Shown: positions 24,164 to 33,933, counted from the stretch's first letter. The stretch: DNA of 64,000 nt from an uncultured Prevotellaceae bacterium (GCA_937877625.1 CALFJG010000043.1:1-64000); one strand, 5' to 3'. The notes: generated from the sequence alone by a model not told the origin. Made by a program: numbers and translations.

Positions 24164-26635
24164 ATGCGCTATCCGCTTTCTACTATAGCCGCCTTTATTG
24201 GTGCGCGAGTTCACGGACACGGTGAGCACACCGTGGAGTGGCTTCTCACCGACAGCCGCTCACTCTCTTTTCCCGAAACCACCCTCTTCTTTGCCCTGCG
24301 CACTCCCACGGGCGATGGCCGCCGCTATATACCCGACTTATATCGGCGCGGCGTGCGACAGTTTTGTGTGGGGGAACTGCCCGAAGACCGCGAGCGTTTG
24401 TTTCCCGAGGCTTGTTTCTTACAAGTTCTCAGCCCGCTAAAAGCCCTGCAACGCCTTGCCGAACGCCATCGTGAGGAGTTTAACATCCCTGTTATTGGCA
24501 TCACCGGGTCAAACGGTAAGACAGTGGTTAAGGAGTGGCTCTACCAACTCCTACAACCCACGCGGCAGGTGACACGTTCACCGCGTTCCTACAACTCCCA
24601 AGTGGGCGTGCCACTATCTGTATGCCTGCTCAATGAGCAGACACGTTTAGCCATCTTCGAGGCCGGCATCTCCCAACCGGGCGAGATGCAAGCGTTGCAA
24701 GCCATCATTCAGCCGACAATAGGCGTGCTTACCAATATCGGCTCCGCCCACGAGGAAAACTTCACCACCGCAGAGGAAAAGTGTGTAGAAAAACTCACTC
24801 TCTTCAAAGACTGCAAACTGGTGGTCTATAACGGCGACGACAAACTTGTGAGCGACTGTATGAGCCTGGCACTCATCACCGCAGACTCCATCGCTTGGTC
24901 GCGCCGCGATGCTACGGCATCGCTCTATATAAAACAAATAGAAAAGCTCCCTCACGGCACACGTGTAAGCTATGTGTATTTACGCGAGGAGGGCGAATAC
25001 ACGTTGCCGTTCATTGATAGTGCCTCGGTGGAAAACTCTATCCATTGTCTTGCCGTATGCCTTTATCTACACCTCTCGCGCCAACAGATTGCCGAGGGTA
25101 TGGCACACTTAGAACGCGTAGCGATGCGCCTTGAAGTGATACAAGGCATACGCGGGCTGACAATCATCAACGATAGTTACAACAGCGACCTCCACTCCCT
25201 CGACATCGCACTCGACTTTATGAGTCGGCGCATAGACCCCGCTGGGCGGTGTCACACGCTTATTCTTAGCGACATATTACAGAGCGGCCTCCCCGCCGAA
25301 CAACTCTATGCGCGTGTGGCAGAGATGGCCTCGCGGCGAGGTGTGCAAAAACTAATCGGCATCGGACAGCAAATAAGCCGCTCGGAGAGTTTGTTTCACA
25401 TGGACAAACACTTCTTCCCCGACACAGAGACGTTGCTGCAAAGCGAACTTATTGACGCGCTTTCGGGCGAGGTGGTGCTTATCAAAGGTGCGCGACAATT
25501 TGGCTTTGAACGTATCACGTCGCAACTGGCACGCCGTGTACACGAAACAACGCTCGACATCAACCTCAGCGCCTTGGCCGCAAACCTCAATCACTACCGC
25601 TCATTCTTAAAAAACGGTACTCGTATGGTGTGTATGGTAAAAGCCTCGGCCTACGGAGCAGGCAGCATCGAAGTGGCAAAGACATTGCAAGACCGCGGTG
25701 TACACTATATGGCCGTGGCCGTGGCTGACGAAGGAGCCGAGCTCCGGCAGGCAGGCATCACACGCGGCATCATTGTGATGAACCCTGAAATGACATCGTT
25801 CGATACGCTCTTCCGCCACCGCTTAGAACCGGAGGTTTATAGCTTTTCATTGTTAGAAGCCCTGATTAGTGCCGCCAAGCAACGCGGCATCGTGGGGTTT
25901 CCCGTACACGTGAAACTCGACACGGGTATGTCGCGCCTCGGCTTTCATCCCGAAACCGACATCGACCGACTTATCGACCGCCTGCAACATCAAAATGCCG
26001 TTGTCGTACGCTCCGTGTTCAGCCATTTTGCTGGTGCCGACAGCGAACAGTTCGACACGTTCACCGATGAGCAGTTTCAACGTTTTGATGTGGCATCACA
26101 GAAACTCCAAGCCGCGTTCCCTCACAAGATTTTGCGACACATCTGCAACAGTGCCGCCATCGCTCGTTTCCCCGAGCGCCACTTAGATATGGTGCGCCTC
26201 GGCATAGGACTCTACGGCGTAGATCCCGTGACAAACCGGTTGCTACACAACGTGGCGACACTCAAAACCACTATCCTGCAAATTCGCAACGTTGCGCCGC
26301 CTACCACGGTGGGCTATTCCCGCCGTGGCAAACTGGCGCGCCCCTCGCGCATCGCAGCAATACCTATAGGCTATGCCGATGGCCTCGACCGCCACTTGGG
26401 GCAGGGAAAAGGTTATTGCCTTGTGCAAGGCAAGCGCGCTCCCTATGTGGGCAATATATGTATGGACGTGTGTATGATTGATGTCACCGATATTGACTGC
26501 CACGAGGGCGATACCGTGGAAATCTTTGGCGACAACCTGCCCGTCACGGTACTAAGCGACCTCCTCGGCACTATTCCCTACGAAATACTTACGTCCGTAA
26601 GCGAGCGAGTGAAACGCGTTTATTTTCAAGACTAA
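24164..26635 (+). CDS. murF-alr: Fused UDP-MurNAc-tripeptide:D-Ala-D-Ala ligase / alanine racemase
   Basis: An 823-residue two-domain enzyme, a fusion characteristic of Bacteroidetes. Residues 1-455 are MurF, which adds D-Ala-D-Ala to the cell-wall precursor: P-loop GITGSNGKTVVKEW, then NIGSAHEENF and NDSYNSDLHSL. Residues 460-823 are alanine racemase: the PLP lysine is K493 in CMVKASAYGAGS, and the active-site tyrosine lies in VGYSRRGKL. One polypeptide thus makes D-alanine and uses its dimer. The leader is only 13 bp beyond a MITE, so its transcription depends on sequence in or before that element. Confidence 0.96.
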   Translation: MRYPLSTIAAFIGARVHGHGEHTVEWLLTDSRSLSFPETTLFFALRTPTGDGRRYIPDLYRRGVRQFCVGELPEDRERLFPEACFLQVLSPLKALQRLAERHREEFNIPVIGITGSNGKTVVKEWLYQLLQPTRQVTRSPRSYNSQVGVPLSVCLLNEQTRLAIFEAGISQPGEMQALQAIIQPTIGVLTNIGSAHEENFTTAEEKCVEKLTLFKDCKLVVYNGDDKLVSDCMSLALITADSIAWSRRDATASLYIKQIEKLPHGTRVSYVYLREEGEYTLPFIDSASVENSIHCLAVCLYLHLSRQQIAEGMAHLERVAMRLEVIQGIRGLTIINDSYNSDLHSLDIALDFMSRRIDPAGRCHTLILSDILQSGLPAEQLYARVAEMASRRGVQKLIGIGQQISRSESLFHMDKHFFPDTETLLQSELIDALSGEVVLIKGARQFGFERITSQLARRVHETTLDINLSALAANLNHYRSFLKNGTRMVCMVKASAYGAGSIEVAKTLQDRGVHYMAVAVADEGAELRQAGITRGIIVMNPEMTSFDTLFRHRLEPEVYSFSLLEALISAAKQRGIVGFPVHVKLDTGMSRLGFHPETDIDRLIDRLQHQNAVVVRSVFSHFAGADSEQFDTFTDEQFQRFDVASQKLQAAFPHKILRHICNSAAIARFPERHLDMVRLGIGLYGVDPVTNRLLHNVATLKTTILQIRNVAPPTTVGYSRRGKLARPSRIAAIPIGYADGLDRHLGQGKGYCLVQGKRAPYVGNICMDVCMIDVTDIDCHEGDTVEIFGDNLPVTVLSDLLGTIPYEILTSVSERVKRVYFQD

Positions 26636-26652
26636 TAACAAAGCTAATAACT

Positions 26653-27219
26653 ATGGCAAACAAAATTCTCCTTTCATTTTTCATTGTTGCTTCAAGCACG
26701 TTTGTTTTAGGCTGTACGAACAAGCCTGCCGAGGAAGCCACGAATATCAACGAACAAGACACCACGTCGGCGAAACTGCCCAGCGGTCCACAAAAAGAAG
26801 AACTCACCACCGACTACGACATCAAAGCAGGCAAGCAGAACTATAAAGTTACCATCCACCGCTTTAGCGACACGCAGAAGCCCGCTATTGTCGATGAATT
26901 TGGCGACCAGTTCTACGACAACCGCGTGCAAATAACTATCTGCCGCGACACCGTCACTATTTCACAACACGAATTCTCGCTTGAAAGTTTTGAGAGTTAC
27001 ATCCCCAATAAGTACAAAGGGAAAGTGATGCTTCAAGGCATTGCTCCCGACCCCTCGCGAAGTACAGCCAACGGCATAGTCTTCGGTGTGGCCATCGGCG
27101 AGCCAGGCAGTGAAGAGGGCGACTTGGTAACGCTACTGCTCACCGTTGTACCCGACAACGGCAAGATAGACATTCGCAAAGACGACAACCCGGAGTTTGA
27201 AGGACATATCGAACATTAA
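26653..27219 (+). CDS. Predicted lipoprotein, DUF4738-like
   Basis: A 188-residue exported lipoprotein: hydrophobic start and lipobox ending TFVLGC with the modified cysteine at 21, then a low-complexity spacer. The folded part begins near residue 55 (YDIKAGKQNYKVTIHRFSD) and includes IVDEFGDQFYDNRVQITI. This pattern resembles a Bacteroidetes lipoprotein family I recall as DUF4738; the number is from memory. It is 17 bp after murF-alr, so it is likely on the same message. No function is known. Confidence 0.65.
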   Translation: MANKILLSFFIVASSTFVLGCTNKPAEEATNINEQDTTSAKLPSGPQKEELTTDYDIKAGKQNYKVTIHRFSDTQKPAIVDEFGDQFYDNRVQITICRDTVTISQHEFSLESFESYIPNKYKGKVMLQGIAPDPSRSTANGIVFGVAIGEPGSEEGDLVTLLLTVVPDNGKIDIRKDDNPEFEGHIEH

Positions 27220-27279
27220 AGGCGGGTGCTATAGAAAGAGCAAAAACCTAATTTACAGAACACCTACTAAGACAAGCCT

Positions 27280-28083
27280 ATGAGAACGTTTTTGCTTATT
27301 GTTGTTTCCGCGTGGCTCTTTTCGGCCTGTGAAAAGAAGCCACACGAAGCACCCAACTCTTTTGCTTCGCAAGGAAATAGCCTCCACGATACCGGTGCTG
27401 TGCCTTCGCCGCAATCGGCGTTAGAAATTCCTGTGACAAATCCCAAAGTGCCTTCGCACATATTGGTGCGCACAGGCTTTACCGTGGACTACAACGACAT
27501 GTGGCGCATCCCCAACTGGGTTGCCTATGAACTCACAGCGTCAGAGACTCACGGACACTATCGGCGTGAGGGCGACTTCTCCCCCGACCCCGAGGTAGGT
27601 GGGGCATCTGCCGAAAACAGCGATTACAAAACCTCGCTCTATAGCCGCGGCCACATGGCTCCCGCAGGCGATATGAAATGGAACGCCGAAGCAATGCACG
27701 AGAGTTTTCTGCTTACAAATATCTGCCCGCAGAACTACAACTTAAATTCTGGCGTCTGGGAAAAGTTAGAAAGCAGCCTGCGCGACCAAGCCCAGCGTTA
27801 TGGCAGCGTTTATATTGTGTGCGGCCCGGTGGTCAGCAAAGGCTATAAAACTATTGGGCGAAACAACGTGTGTGTGCCGCAGCGTTTTTTCAAAGTAGTG
27901 TGTTGGAAAGACCACGACGAACAGTGGCACTGCAAAGGCTATATCTTTCCCAACAGCAAAGCCTATGGCTCTTATCGCGACTACAGCACCAGTGTTGACC
28001 GCGTAGAAGAACTCACCGGTCACGACTTTTTTAGTCTCTTGCCCGACGAGGTGGAAAGCCGCATAGAAGCAAGCGATGAATAA
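27280..28083 (+). CDS. DNA/RNA non-specific endonuclease lipoprotein (NucA type)
   Basis: A 267-residue secreted nuclease anchored by lipid at C17 (SAWLFSAC). The catalytic block of beta-beta-alpha-Me nucleases is present as YSRGHMAPAGDMKWN (the His is the general base), followed by LLTNICPQNYNLNSGVWEKLE, whose asparagine holds the metal. These enzymes degrade DNA and RNA outside the cytoplasm for nutrition or biofilm turnover. Length matches the family. It has its own 60-bp upstream gap. Confidence 0.93.
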   Translation: MRTFLLIVVSAWLFSACEKKPHEAPNSFASQGNSLHDTGAVPSPQSALEIPVTNPKVPSHILVRTGFTVDYNDMWRIPNWVAYELTASETHGHYRREGDFSPDPEVGGASAENSDYKTSLYSRGHMAPAGDMKWNAEAMHESFLLTNICPQNYNLNSGVWEKLESSLRDQAQRYGSVYIVCGPVVSKGYKTIGRNNVCVPQRFFKVVCWKDHDEQWHCKGYIFPNSKAYGSYRDYSTSVDRVEELTGHDFFSLLPDEVESRIEASDE

Positions 28084-28137
28084 AGGTGTGTTCCGTTTTG
28101 GTGGGGTCTATCAATTCTCTTTCTCCCCTCTCTCAAA

Positions 28138-30528
28138 ATGTACAAGCGTTTACTAATACTTCCCGTCCTCTTTGTTGCATTCACCGCAGCGGCGCAACAT
28201 ATACCTATTCATACCGACAGTGGAGAGGATCTGCGTGCTGACATTCCTACAGCAGACAGCCTCACACGCTTTCTCTATCGCTATATGCCCTTGTGCGACC
28301 GCGCCGACTACACCACTGATTTCTTTTGTGCCAATGCTGAACTGACACGTCGCGCCGCACAAGAGATGCCGTGGGGAAAGCTGTTGAGCAACCGACTGTT
28401 GTATCATTTTGTGTTGCCGCTGCGAGTAAACAACGAGCCGTTGGACTCTTTCCGCCTGCTCTACTACGACGAACTCGCTCGGCGTGTTCGTGGACTGACA
28501 ATGACAGAAGCGGCCATTGCTGTGAACCATTGGTGCCACGAGAGAGTAACGTACCAACCCACCGATGCGCGCACGTCCTCGCCGTTGCAGACCATTCGCA
28601 CGGCTTACGGACGATGCGGCGAGGAGAGTACGCTATGCGTGGCGGCGATGCGCACCATAGGCATTCCCGCACGACAAGTCTATACCCCGCGCTGGGCACA
28701 CTGCGACGACAACCACGCATGGGTAGAGGTGTGGACCGACGGGCGGTGGCACTTCCTCGGTGCCTGCGAGCCCGAGCCGGTGCTCGACCTCGGATGGTTC
28801 AACGTCCCCGCAAGCCGTGGTATGCTGATGCACACCCGCGTGTTTGGCAACTATCAAGGCGAAGAAGACGTGGTGTGCCGACAGCCTACATTTACCGAGA
28901 TAAACGTCACACCTAACTACGCCCCTACGCGCCGTGTTGTTGTGCGCGTCACCCACAACGGCAATCCCGTGGAAGATGCCCTCGTAGAGTTCAAAATCTA
29001 CAACTACGCCGAGTTCTATACCGCCGTGTCGCGCACCACCGATGCCAATGGGCAGACATCGCTCGTCAGCGGCTTTGGCGACCTTCTTGTGTGGGCCAGC
29101 AAAGAGGGTGCTTTCGGCTATCGGAAAGTAGATTTTGCCACCGACACACTCGTAACAATTCCTCTCGAGAAAAGCACGGCAGACCGCTTTACTGAAGAGA
29201 TAGATATCCGTGTGCCGCGCGAGAACTGTCGCCTGCCCTATGTCGCCCCCGAGCAGCGGCTGCAAAACAACCTCGCCCTGGCCTATGAAGACAGCCTCCG
29301 CCAAGCCTACGAGCAAACGATGACTGCCCTACCCCTCTTGGCCACCGAGATAGATAGTCTTTTATGGAAGAGCCGCGGCAACAACAGTGTAATACGTGCG
29401 TTCTTAAATAGATATGGAGCGGCAGGCTTGCCTTTGCTACGCACGCTCACCGACAAAGACCTTCGCGACATCACTGCCGAAGTGCTTGACGACCACCAGG
29501 AACGTGCAGCACACGACGCGATGACGGCATCCTATATCGCACACGTCCTATCACCCCGCGTAGCCCTTGAGCCCCTCACGCCCTGGCGCAGCGTGTTGCA
29601 AAACACCTTTCACTTTAAGAGCGTGGATGAGATTGCGCAGTGGTGTCGCGACAGCCTTACCATCACCTCCGACAGCAACCTGGGCGGCACTTACGTCACT
29701 CCGCTCGGCGTGCTACGCACACGTCAGTGCGACCGCCGCTCACGCGACGTATTTTTTGTATGCCTCTGCCGCGCCTCGGGCATAGAAGCCTGGCTCGACG
29801 ACGTGACGGGCGAGGTGCGTACCTCACAGACGCTTCCCACTGCCACTGCCACAGACACCTACGGCACCTTGCGCTTTACGGGCGATGCCTCGCTGGGCTA
29901 CATCAATCGCTTCACGGTGAGCCGCCTCACTCCGGAGGGGCGGTTGTCGCTACTCACCTTCCCCGAAGAATGTCCGCTCGGCGCGTTAGAGGCTAAAGCA
30001 GTACCCGCTGGCACCTATGTGTTGACTACGGGTACACGACGCAGCAATGGCGATGTATTGGCCGCTCTACAAACATTTCAGATTGAAGAGGGAAAGGAAA
30101 CGTTGGTCAGCGTAGTGCCGCGTACCGATGCCGACACAGCAGAAACGCTCGGCCATATAGCACACATCACGGGGCCCGTTGTTCTTGCTTATATTGCAGA
30201 AGGCGATGAACCATCAAACCACGTGGTACGCGACATCTGTGCGCGGCGCGATGACTTTGATAAGGCAGGCATCGCTGTATATTTTGTGATGGGCAGTAGC
30301 AGTCAAATGAATAAGTTTCGTCGGGCAGACTTTGCGCCCTTCCCTGCTGCTACAGAGTTTTTGGCCGACGACAGGACGATACTTGAGCCACTCGCCGAAG
30401 CCCTGCCGCTTACAGATGTCAGCCGCCTTCCGCTCGTGCTATTTATTGATGCGCAGGGCAGTATTCGTTTCTTCCACCAAGGCTACACCATTGCTATAGG
30501 CGATGCCGTGCTGCGCGCGGCGGAGTAA
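28138..30528 (+). CDS. Secreted transglutaminase-like domain protein
   Basis: A 796-residue exported protein (signal peptide MYKRLLILPVLFVAFTAAAQ). Residues about 125-240 form a transglutaminase/cysteine-protease fold: Cys in AYGRCGEESTLCVAAMRTIG, His in CDDNHAWVEVW and Asp in PEPVLDLGWF. After it comes a region like a small beta-sandwich (VVRVTHNGNPVEDALVEFKI, typical of carboxypeptidase-regulatory or bacterial Ig folds). The remainder is unassigned; its last part (PVVLAYIAEGDEPSNH onward) has a thioredoxin-like look. Family members are often proteases or amidases, but the substrate is unknown. Confidence 0.85.
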   Translation: MYKRLLILPVLFVAFTAAAQHIPIHTDSGEDLRADIPTADSLTRFLYRYMPLCDRADYTTDFFCANAELTRRAAQEMPWGKLLSNRLLYHFVLPLRVNNEPLDSFRLLYYDELARRVRGLTMTEAAIAVNHWCHERVTYQPTDARTSSPLQTIRTAYGRCGEESTLCVAAMRTIGIPARQVYTPRWAHCDDNHAWVEVWTDGRWHFLGACEPEPVLDLGWFNVPASRGMLMHTRVFGNYQGEEDVVCRQPTFTEINVTPNYAPTRRVVVRVTHNGNPVEDALVEFKIYNYAEFYTAVSRTTDANGQTSLVSGFGDLLVWASKEGAFGYRKVDFATDTLVTIPLEKSTADRFTEEIDIRVPRENCRLPYVAPEQRLQNNLALAYEDSLRQAYEQTMTALPLLATEIDSLLWKSRGNNSVIRAFLNRYGAAGLPLLRTLTDKDLRDITAEVLDDHQERAAHDAMTASYIAHVLSPRVALEPLTPWRSVLQNTFHFKSVDEIAQWCRDSLTITSDSNLGGTYVTPLGVLRTRQCDRRSRDVFFVCLCRASGIEAWLDDVTGEVRTSQTLPTATATDTYGTLRFTGDASLGYINRFTVSRLTPEGRLSLLTFPEECPLGALEAKAVPAGTYVLTTGTRRSNGDVLAALQTFQIEEGKETLVSVVPRTDADTAETLGHIAHITGPVVLAYIAEGDEPSNHVVRDICARRDDFDKAGIAVYFVMGSSSQMNKFRRADFAPFPAATEFLADDRTILEPLAEALPLTDVSRLPLVLFIDAQGSIRFFHQGYTIAIGDAVLRAAE

Positions 30529-30538
30529 GAACGCGGTA

Positions 30539-31639
30539 TCACAAACAAGCGTTCCAAAAATCAAGATAACGTTGCGCCACTTTGATGTGGTCGTGATGTC
30601 GGCGTATGTATTCGCGGCTCTCACGTTGCAGGCGCGGGAGTGCTTCACGATGCTCCACGAGTGTGCAAAGGGCATCAAACACGCTCTGCTCGTTGGGCTG
30701 CACGTTGATAATAGGTCTCAAACGGTCTTCACCTAAAATATCATAGTTTTCGGGCTCGCCGCCGCCCACCACCACCAAGCCTTGCGCCATGGCTTCCAGG
30801 GCATTCATCGCGGGAGTATAGGAATAGAGCTGGTCGAGCAACACATCGCTGCCGGCAAGCCGCCGCCTATATTCGGCAAAAGGCACATTCTCCACCTTTG
30901 TCACACTCACCTCGTCGCCGTATTTCTCCTTAACGCGCTGCAACGCCCGCCACATCACGTCGGTGCCTTTATATACGCTGCGGTCGCGCATCATACCAAT
31001 AAAAAAGCGTATAGCCTGCGATGCCGGCTTCTGCGTGCTGTTCTCCTTTGGCACGACTATTGGAAACGGAATAAACCTCAGTTTTTGCGGGAACGCCTTG
31101 TGGTAAGCGGCAAAATACTCATAAAGCCCCGCTACGACACCGTTGCAGTCGGCAGCGATACGGGCATTAAGCCGCCCTTTCGCACCGTGCAGCCAGTCGG
31201 CTACGAATTGGGTGTTCTCAGCACTCACGCGTAGCGTGGTGCCAAAGTTGAAATCGCTATAGCGAAACGTGGTGCAATCCAAGCACGCTTCCACATAGTA
31301 TCTGTCCATTCCGAAAGCACCGAGAAACATACTGCCGTTATGCTGGCGCAGTAGGCGATAATAGCGGGCGATGCGCTCGGCACGAAGAGGCAGGAAATCA
31401 GGGCCGATAAGTTGCACCACGTCGTAACCACGCATCTGTCGCACGAGGCGTTCGAGCCGCACCAGATAGCCCACCGAGGCCCATCTGCCCAGCGAGGGGC
31501 GACGGAGGTCTATGTCGCGAGGGTAGTTCTTCCAGCCGTCACCATCGGAGGCCACACACACCTCGTGTCCCAAAGTGCGCAAGCCGGCTGCCAGCGTGGC
31601 GTGGACGTTACTGTAATCGCCAAGGAGAAGTATTTTCAC
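30539..31639 (-). CDS. Glycosyltransferase family 4-like protein
   Basis: A 366-residue cytoplasmic glycosyltransferase of the GT-B fold. The N-terminal MKILLLGDYSNVHATLAAGL is the acceptor-side Rossmann start. The C-terminal domain shows FFIGMMRDRSVYKGTDVMW and the nucleotide-sugar site ALEAMAQGLVVVGGGEPEN (the E-x7-E type motif). The start is GTG, only six bases after a -7 box (TACCTTTG at 31652-31645), so the message may be leaderless. It stands alone and is divergent from pta. The sugar and acceptor are unknown. Confidence 0.88.
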   Translation of the reverse strand: MKILLLGDYSNVHATLAAGLRTLGHEVCVASDGDGWKNYPRDIDLRRPSLGRWASVGYLVRLERLVRQMRGYDVVQLIGPDFLPLRAERIARYYRLLRQHNGSMFLGAFGMDRYYVEACLDCTTFRYSDFNFGTTLRVSAENTQFVADWLHGAKGRLNARIAADCNGVVAGLYEYFAAYHKAFPQKLRFIPFPIVVPKENSTQKPASQAIRFFIGMMRDRSVYKGTDVMWRALQRVKEKYGDEVSVTKVENVPFAEYRRRLAGSDVLLDQLYSYTPAMNALEAMAQGLVVVGGGEPENYDILGEDRLRPIINVQPNEQSVFDALCTLVEHREALPRLQRESREYIRRHHDHIKVAQRYLDFWNACL

Positions 31640-31691
31640 GCCTGCAAAGGTAACAATAATTACTTTGTTTGTAATTTTGCAGGCGTGAAAA
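31633..31691. promoter_or_regulatory. Perfect 16-bp inverted repeat over divergent promoters
   Basis: TTTTCACGCCTGCAAA (31633-31648) and TTTGCAGGCGTGAAAA (31676-31691) are exact inverse copies. The left arm includes most of the minus-strand -7 box TACCTTTG for the glycosyltransferase. The right arm includes the end of the plus-strand -7 box TAATTTTG (31672-31679) for pta. The two start sites therefore lie within matching arms, an arrangement that could bind a dimeric regulator. Confidence 0.7.
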
Positions 31692-31750
31692 GGGATACCT
31701 CCCCCTCCTTTATCTATAAGGCCAAAACATCAAAACCCTACAACAATACT

Positions 31751-32758
31751 ATGGACATTCTAAAATCTATCGTAGCGCGTGCCCAAGCGAAGCGTATGCG
31801 CATTGTTCTTCCCGAAGCCGAAGAGGAGCGCACGCTGCGCGCCGCCGACCGCGCCATTGCCGATGGGCTGGCAGAGATTGTGCTGATAGGCCGTCCCTCC
31901 GTGGTAAACCGACAAGCCGAGCAGTGGGGGCTCACCCACATCGCCGAGGCCACACTCATCGACCCTGAAAACAACCCCCGCAGTGAGGAGTATGCCACGC
32001 TATTGGCCGAGCTGCGTAAGAAGAAAGGTATGACGCTTGACGAGGCGCGCGAATTAGTGAAAAACCCGCTCTACCTCGGCTGCCTCATCATAAAGAACGG
32101 CGAGGCCGACGGACAGATCAGCGGTGCGCTGAGTACCACCGGCGACACCCTGCGCCCCGCCCTGCAAATCATTAAATGCACACCGGGCATCACCTGTGTG
32201 AGTGGCGCGATGCTCCTTATCACCAACAGCCCTGAGTACGGACAAGAGGGTGTTGTAGTGATGAGCGATGTGGCCGTGACACCGATGCCCACGGCGAGCC
32301 AACTGGCAGAGTTTGCCTACTGCACCGCCGAAACGGCTAAGTCGGTAGCAGGCATCGCCGAGCCGAAGATTGCTATGCTGAGTTTCTCTACTAAAGGCAG
32401 TGCCAAGCACGAGGTAGTGGACAAAGTGGCTGAAGCCACCCGTATTGCACAGCAGACGTGGCCCGAGCTGCAGATTGATGGCGAGTTGCAAGCCGATGCC
32501 GCCCTCGTTCCGTCCGTCGGCGAGAAGAAAGCAAAGGGCAGCACCATTGCCGGCCACGCCAACGTACTCATTGCTCCCAACCTCGAGGTGGGCAACATAG
32601 GCTACAAACTCGTGCAACGCCTCGGCGGAGCCACGGCCATCGGCCCGATCTTGCAAGGCATAGCACGCCCCGTAAACGACCTCTCACGCGGTTGTTCGGT
32701 GGACGATATCTACTATATGGTGGCTATCACTGCGTGCCAGGCACAAGCCGCAAAGTAA
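31751..32758 (+). CDS. pta: Phosphate acetyltransferase
   Basis: A 335-residue enzyme interconverting acetyl-CoA and acetyl phosphate, part of acetate production. The chosen ATG (MDILKSIVARAQAKRMRIVL) matches the family start; the long upstream extension overlaps the divergent gene and is not real. Motifs: LPEAEEERTLRAADRAIADG, NPLYLGCLIIKNGEADGQIS, and the C-terminal LQADAALVPSVGEKKAKGS with GPILQGIARPVNDLSRGC. This is the short Pta without regulatory domain. No ackA lies beside it in this window. Confidence 0.95.
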   Translation: MDILKSIVARAQAKRMRIVLPEAEEERTLRAADRAIADGLAEIVLIGRPSVVNRQAEQWGLTHIAEATLIDPENNPRSEEYATLLAELRKKKGMTLDEARELVKNPLYLGCLIIKNGEADGQISGALSTTGDTLRPALQIIKCTPGITCVSGAMLLITNSPEYGQEGVVVMSDVAVTPMPTASQLAEFAYCTAETAKSVAGIAEPKIAMLSFSTKGSAKHEVVDKVAEATRIAQQTWPELQIDGELQADAALVPSVGEKKAKGSTIAGHANVLIAPNLEVGNIGYKLVQRLGGATAIGPILQGIARPVNDLSRGCSVDDIYYMVAITACQAQAAK

Positions 32759-32780
32759 GGCGGGAAAAAACCTTATCATA

Positions 32781-32813
32781 CAAAGAGCCTCGAAGATGTT
32801 TCGGGGCTCTTTG
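32781..32813 (+). terminator. Terminator between pta and the convergent HhH gene
   Basis: CAAAGAGCCTCGAA, loop gatg, TTTCGGGGCTCTTTG: a stem with one G-T pair and A/T-rich flanks on both sides, able to serve both converging genes. Confidence 0.7.
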
Positions 32814-32831
32814 CTTTATAGAGCCGCCAGT

Positions 32832-33797
32832 TCAAAAAGCCACATACGGAGCAAGGCGTTTGAAGTCGGCAGGCGTGAAGTGGGGGCTGAGGCGCAAATC
32901 GCCGAGCGACTTGAGGTCTCCGTACTGGCGGCGGTAGTTCACCACCTCGCGTGCCTGTTCGTAACTGATATACGGATGGCGGTTGAGGGCTTGGAAGGTG
33001 GCTTTGTTGAGATTTATCTTATCGGGCTCCTCGCCTTCACCGACGGAAAACCACGTTTCAAGCCCCGCAGGCAGATTAGGTATCTCGCGCAACTGTGCCA
33101 CACTGACAAAGCCGCCTAACTGCTCGCGATAACTCACTATCTGGCGGGCGCGATAACTCCCGATGTCGGGAATACGTTGGAGTTCGGTGGTGTCGCACGT
33201 ATTGATGTCGAGTACCACTTCTCCATTTGTGTATTTCGCCGGGCGGCTATTCGTTGCCTCACTACGTTGTCTCGCTACTCCTCCGTCGCTGCCGTGAGGT
33301 GTTTGCCGCAACGCACCGCTATCTATGCGCACATAAGGAGCCAAGCGCCGATAGTCGGCCTCGCTGAGGCCGTAGAGTTTAGAAAAATGTGCTGCACTGC
33401 GCCACACCCCTCCTTTTCGCCGGTATTGCAACGCATTGTGTGCCTGCCACGGGCGTAGCCCGAGGCGCAGAAACGTTAGGCTGTCGCAATGGTTAGGGTC
33501 GAAGGGAAAAGTCTCTGCGGCACGCGGCGTATAGCCTCCGTGCGTGCCATAGTTTCTCCGCTGTCGTGAGGCATACTCGGGGAAACGCCTCTCCCAGGCC
33601 CCCTGCCGCGACGCGCTGTCGGCGGCTATGATATGGCAAAGGCTGTCCACCGCCGCGGCTTCCTCGGCGGTGAGCGGTGGGTCGGCGGGAACGGCACGTG
33701 TGTGGTAGTATATCACCACGCCTACCGCCAAGGCTGCCATCATCACGGCCCAAGCCACATAGCCGCGTAAGGCTCGGCGAGAAGGAAGAAGCGACAT
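32832..33797 (-). CDS. Membrane-anchored helix-hairpin-helix protein (ComEA-like)
   Basis: A 321-residue protein with one membrane span near residues 13-31 and the rest outside the cytoplasm. The C-terminal half holds two clear helix-hairpin-helix units of the ComEA type (LDINTCDTTELQRIPDIGSY and INLNKATFQALNRHPYISYE). A weaker first unit lies around FLRLGLRPWQAHNALQYRRK. Such repeats bind DNA without sequence preference; ComEA brings incoming DNA to the uptake channel. A role in DNA uptake is inference only. Confidence 0.82.
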   Translation of the reverse strand: MSLLPSRRALRGYVAWAVMMAALAVGVVIYYHTRAVPADPPLTAEEAAAVDSLCHIIAADSASRQGAWERRFPEYASRQRRNYGTHGGYTPRAAETFPFDPNHCDSLTFLRLGLRPWQAHNALQYRRKGGVWRSAAHFSKLYGLSEADYRRLAPYVRIDSGALRQTPHGSDGGVARQRSEATNSRPAKYTNGEVVLDINTCDTTELQRIPDIGSYRARQIVSYREQLGGFVSVAQLREIPNLPAGLETWFSVGEGEEPDKINLNKATFQALNRHPYISYEQAREVVNYRRQYGDLKSLGDLRLSPHFTPADFKRLAPYVAF

Positions 33798-33933
33798 CGC
33801 ACAAAGAAGATGTTATGGGAGAAAGGACACGACGAATAAAGACGGGTTCAGGCGGGCGTTGCCTGCTGCTAACATTGCTGGCGAGAGAAAAAACACTGAT
33901 TCTGCGGAAATCTTTACTTATGTCTGCAAAGGC

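Noticed and set aside
31412..31750. 113-residue N-terminal extension of Pta
   Set aside because: It is antisense to the glycosyltransferase and crosses the divergent promoter region.
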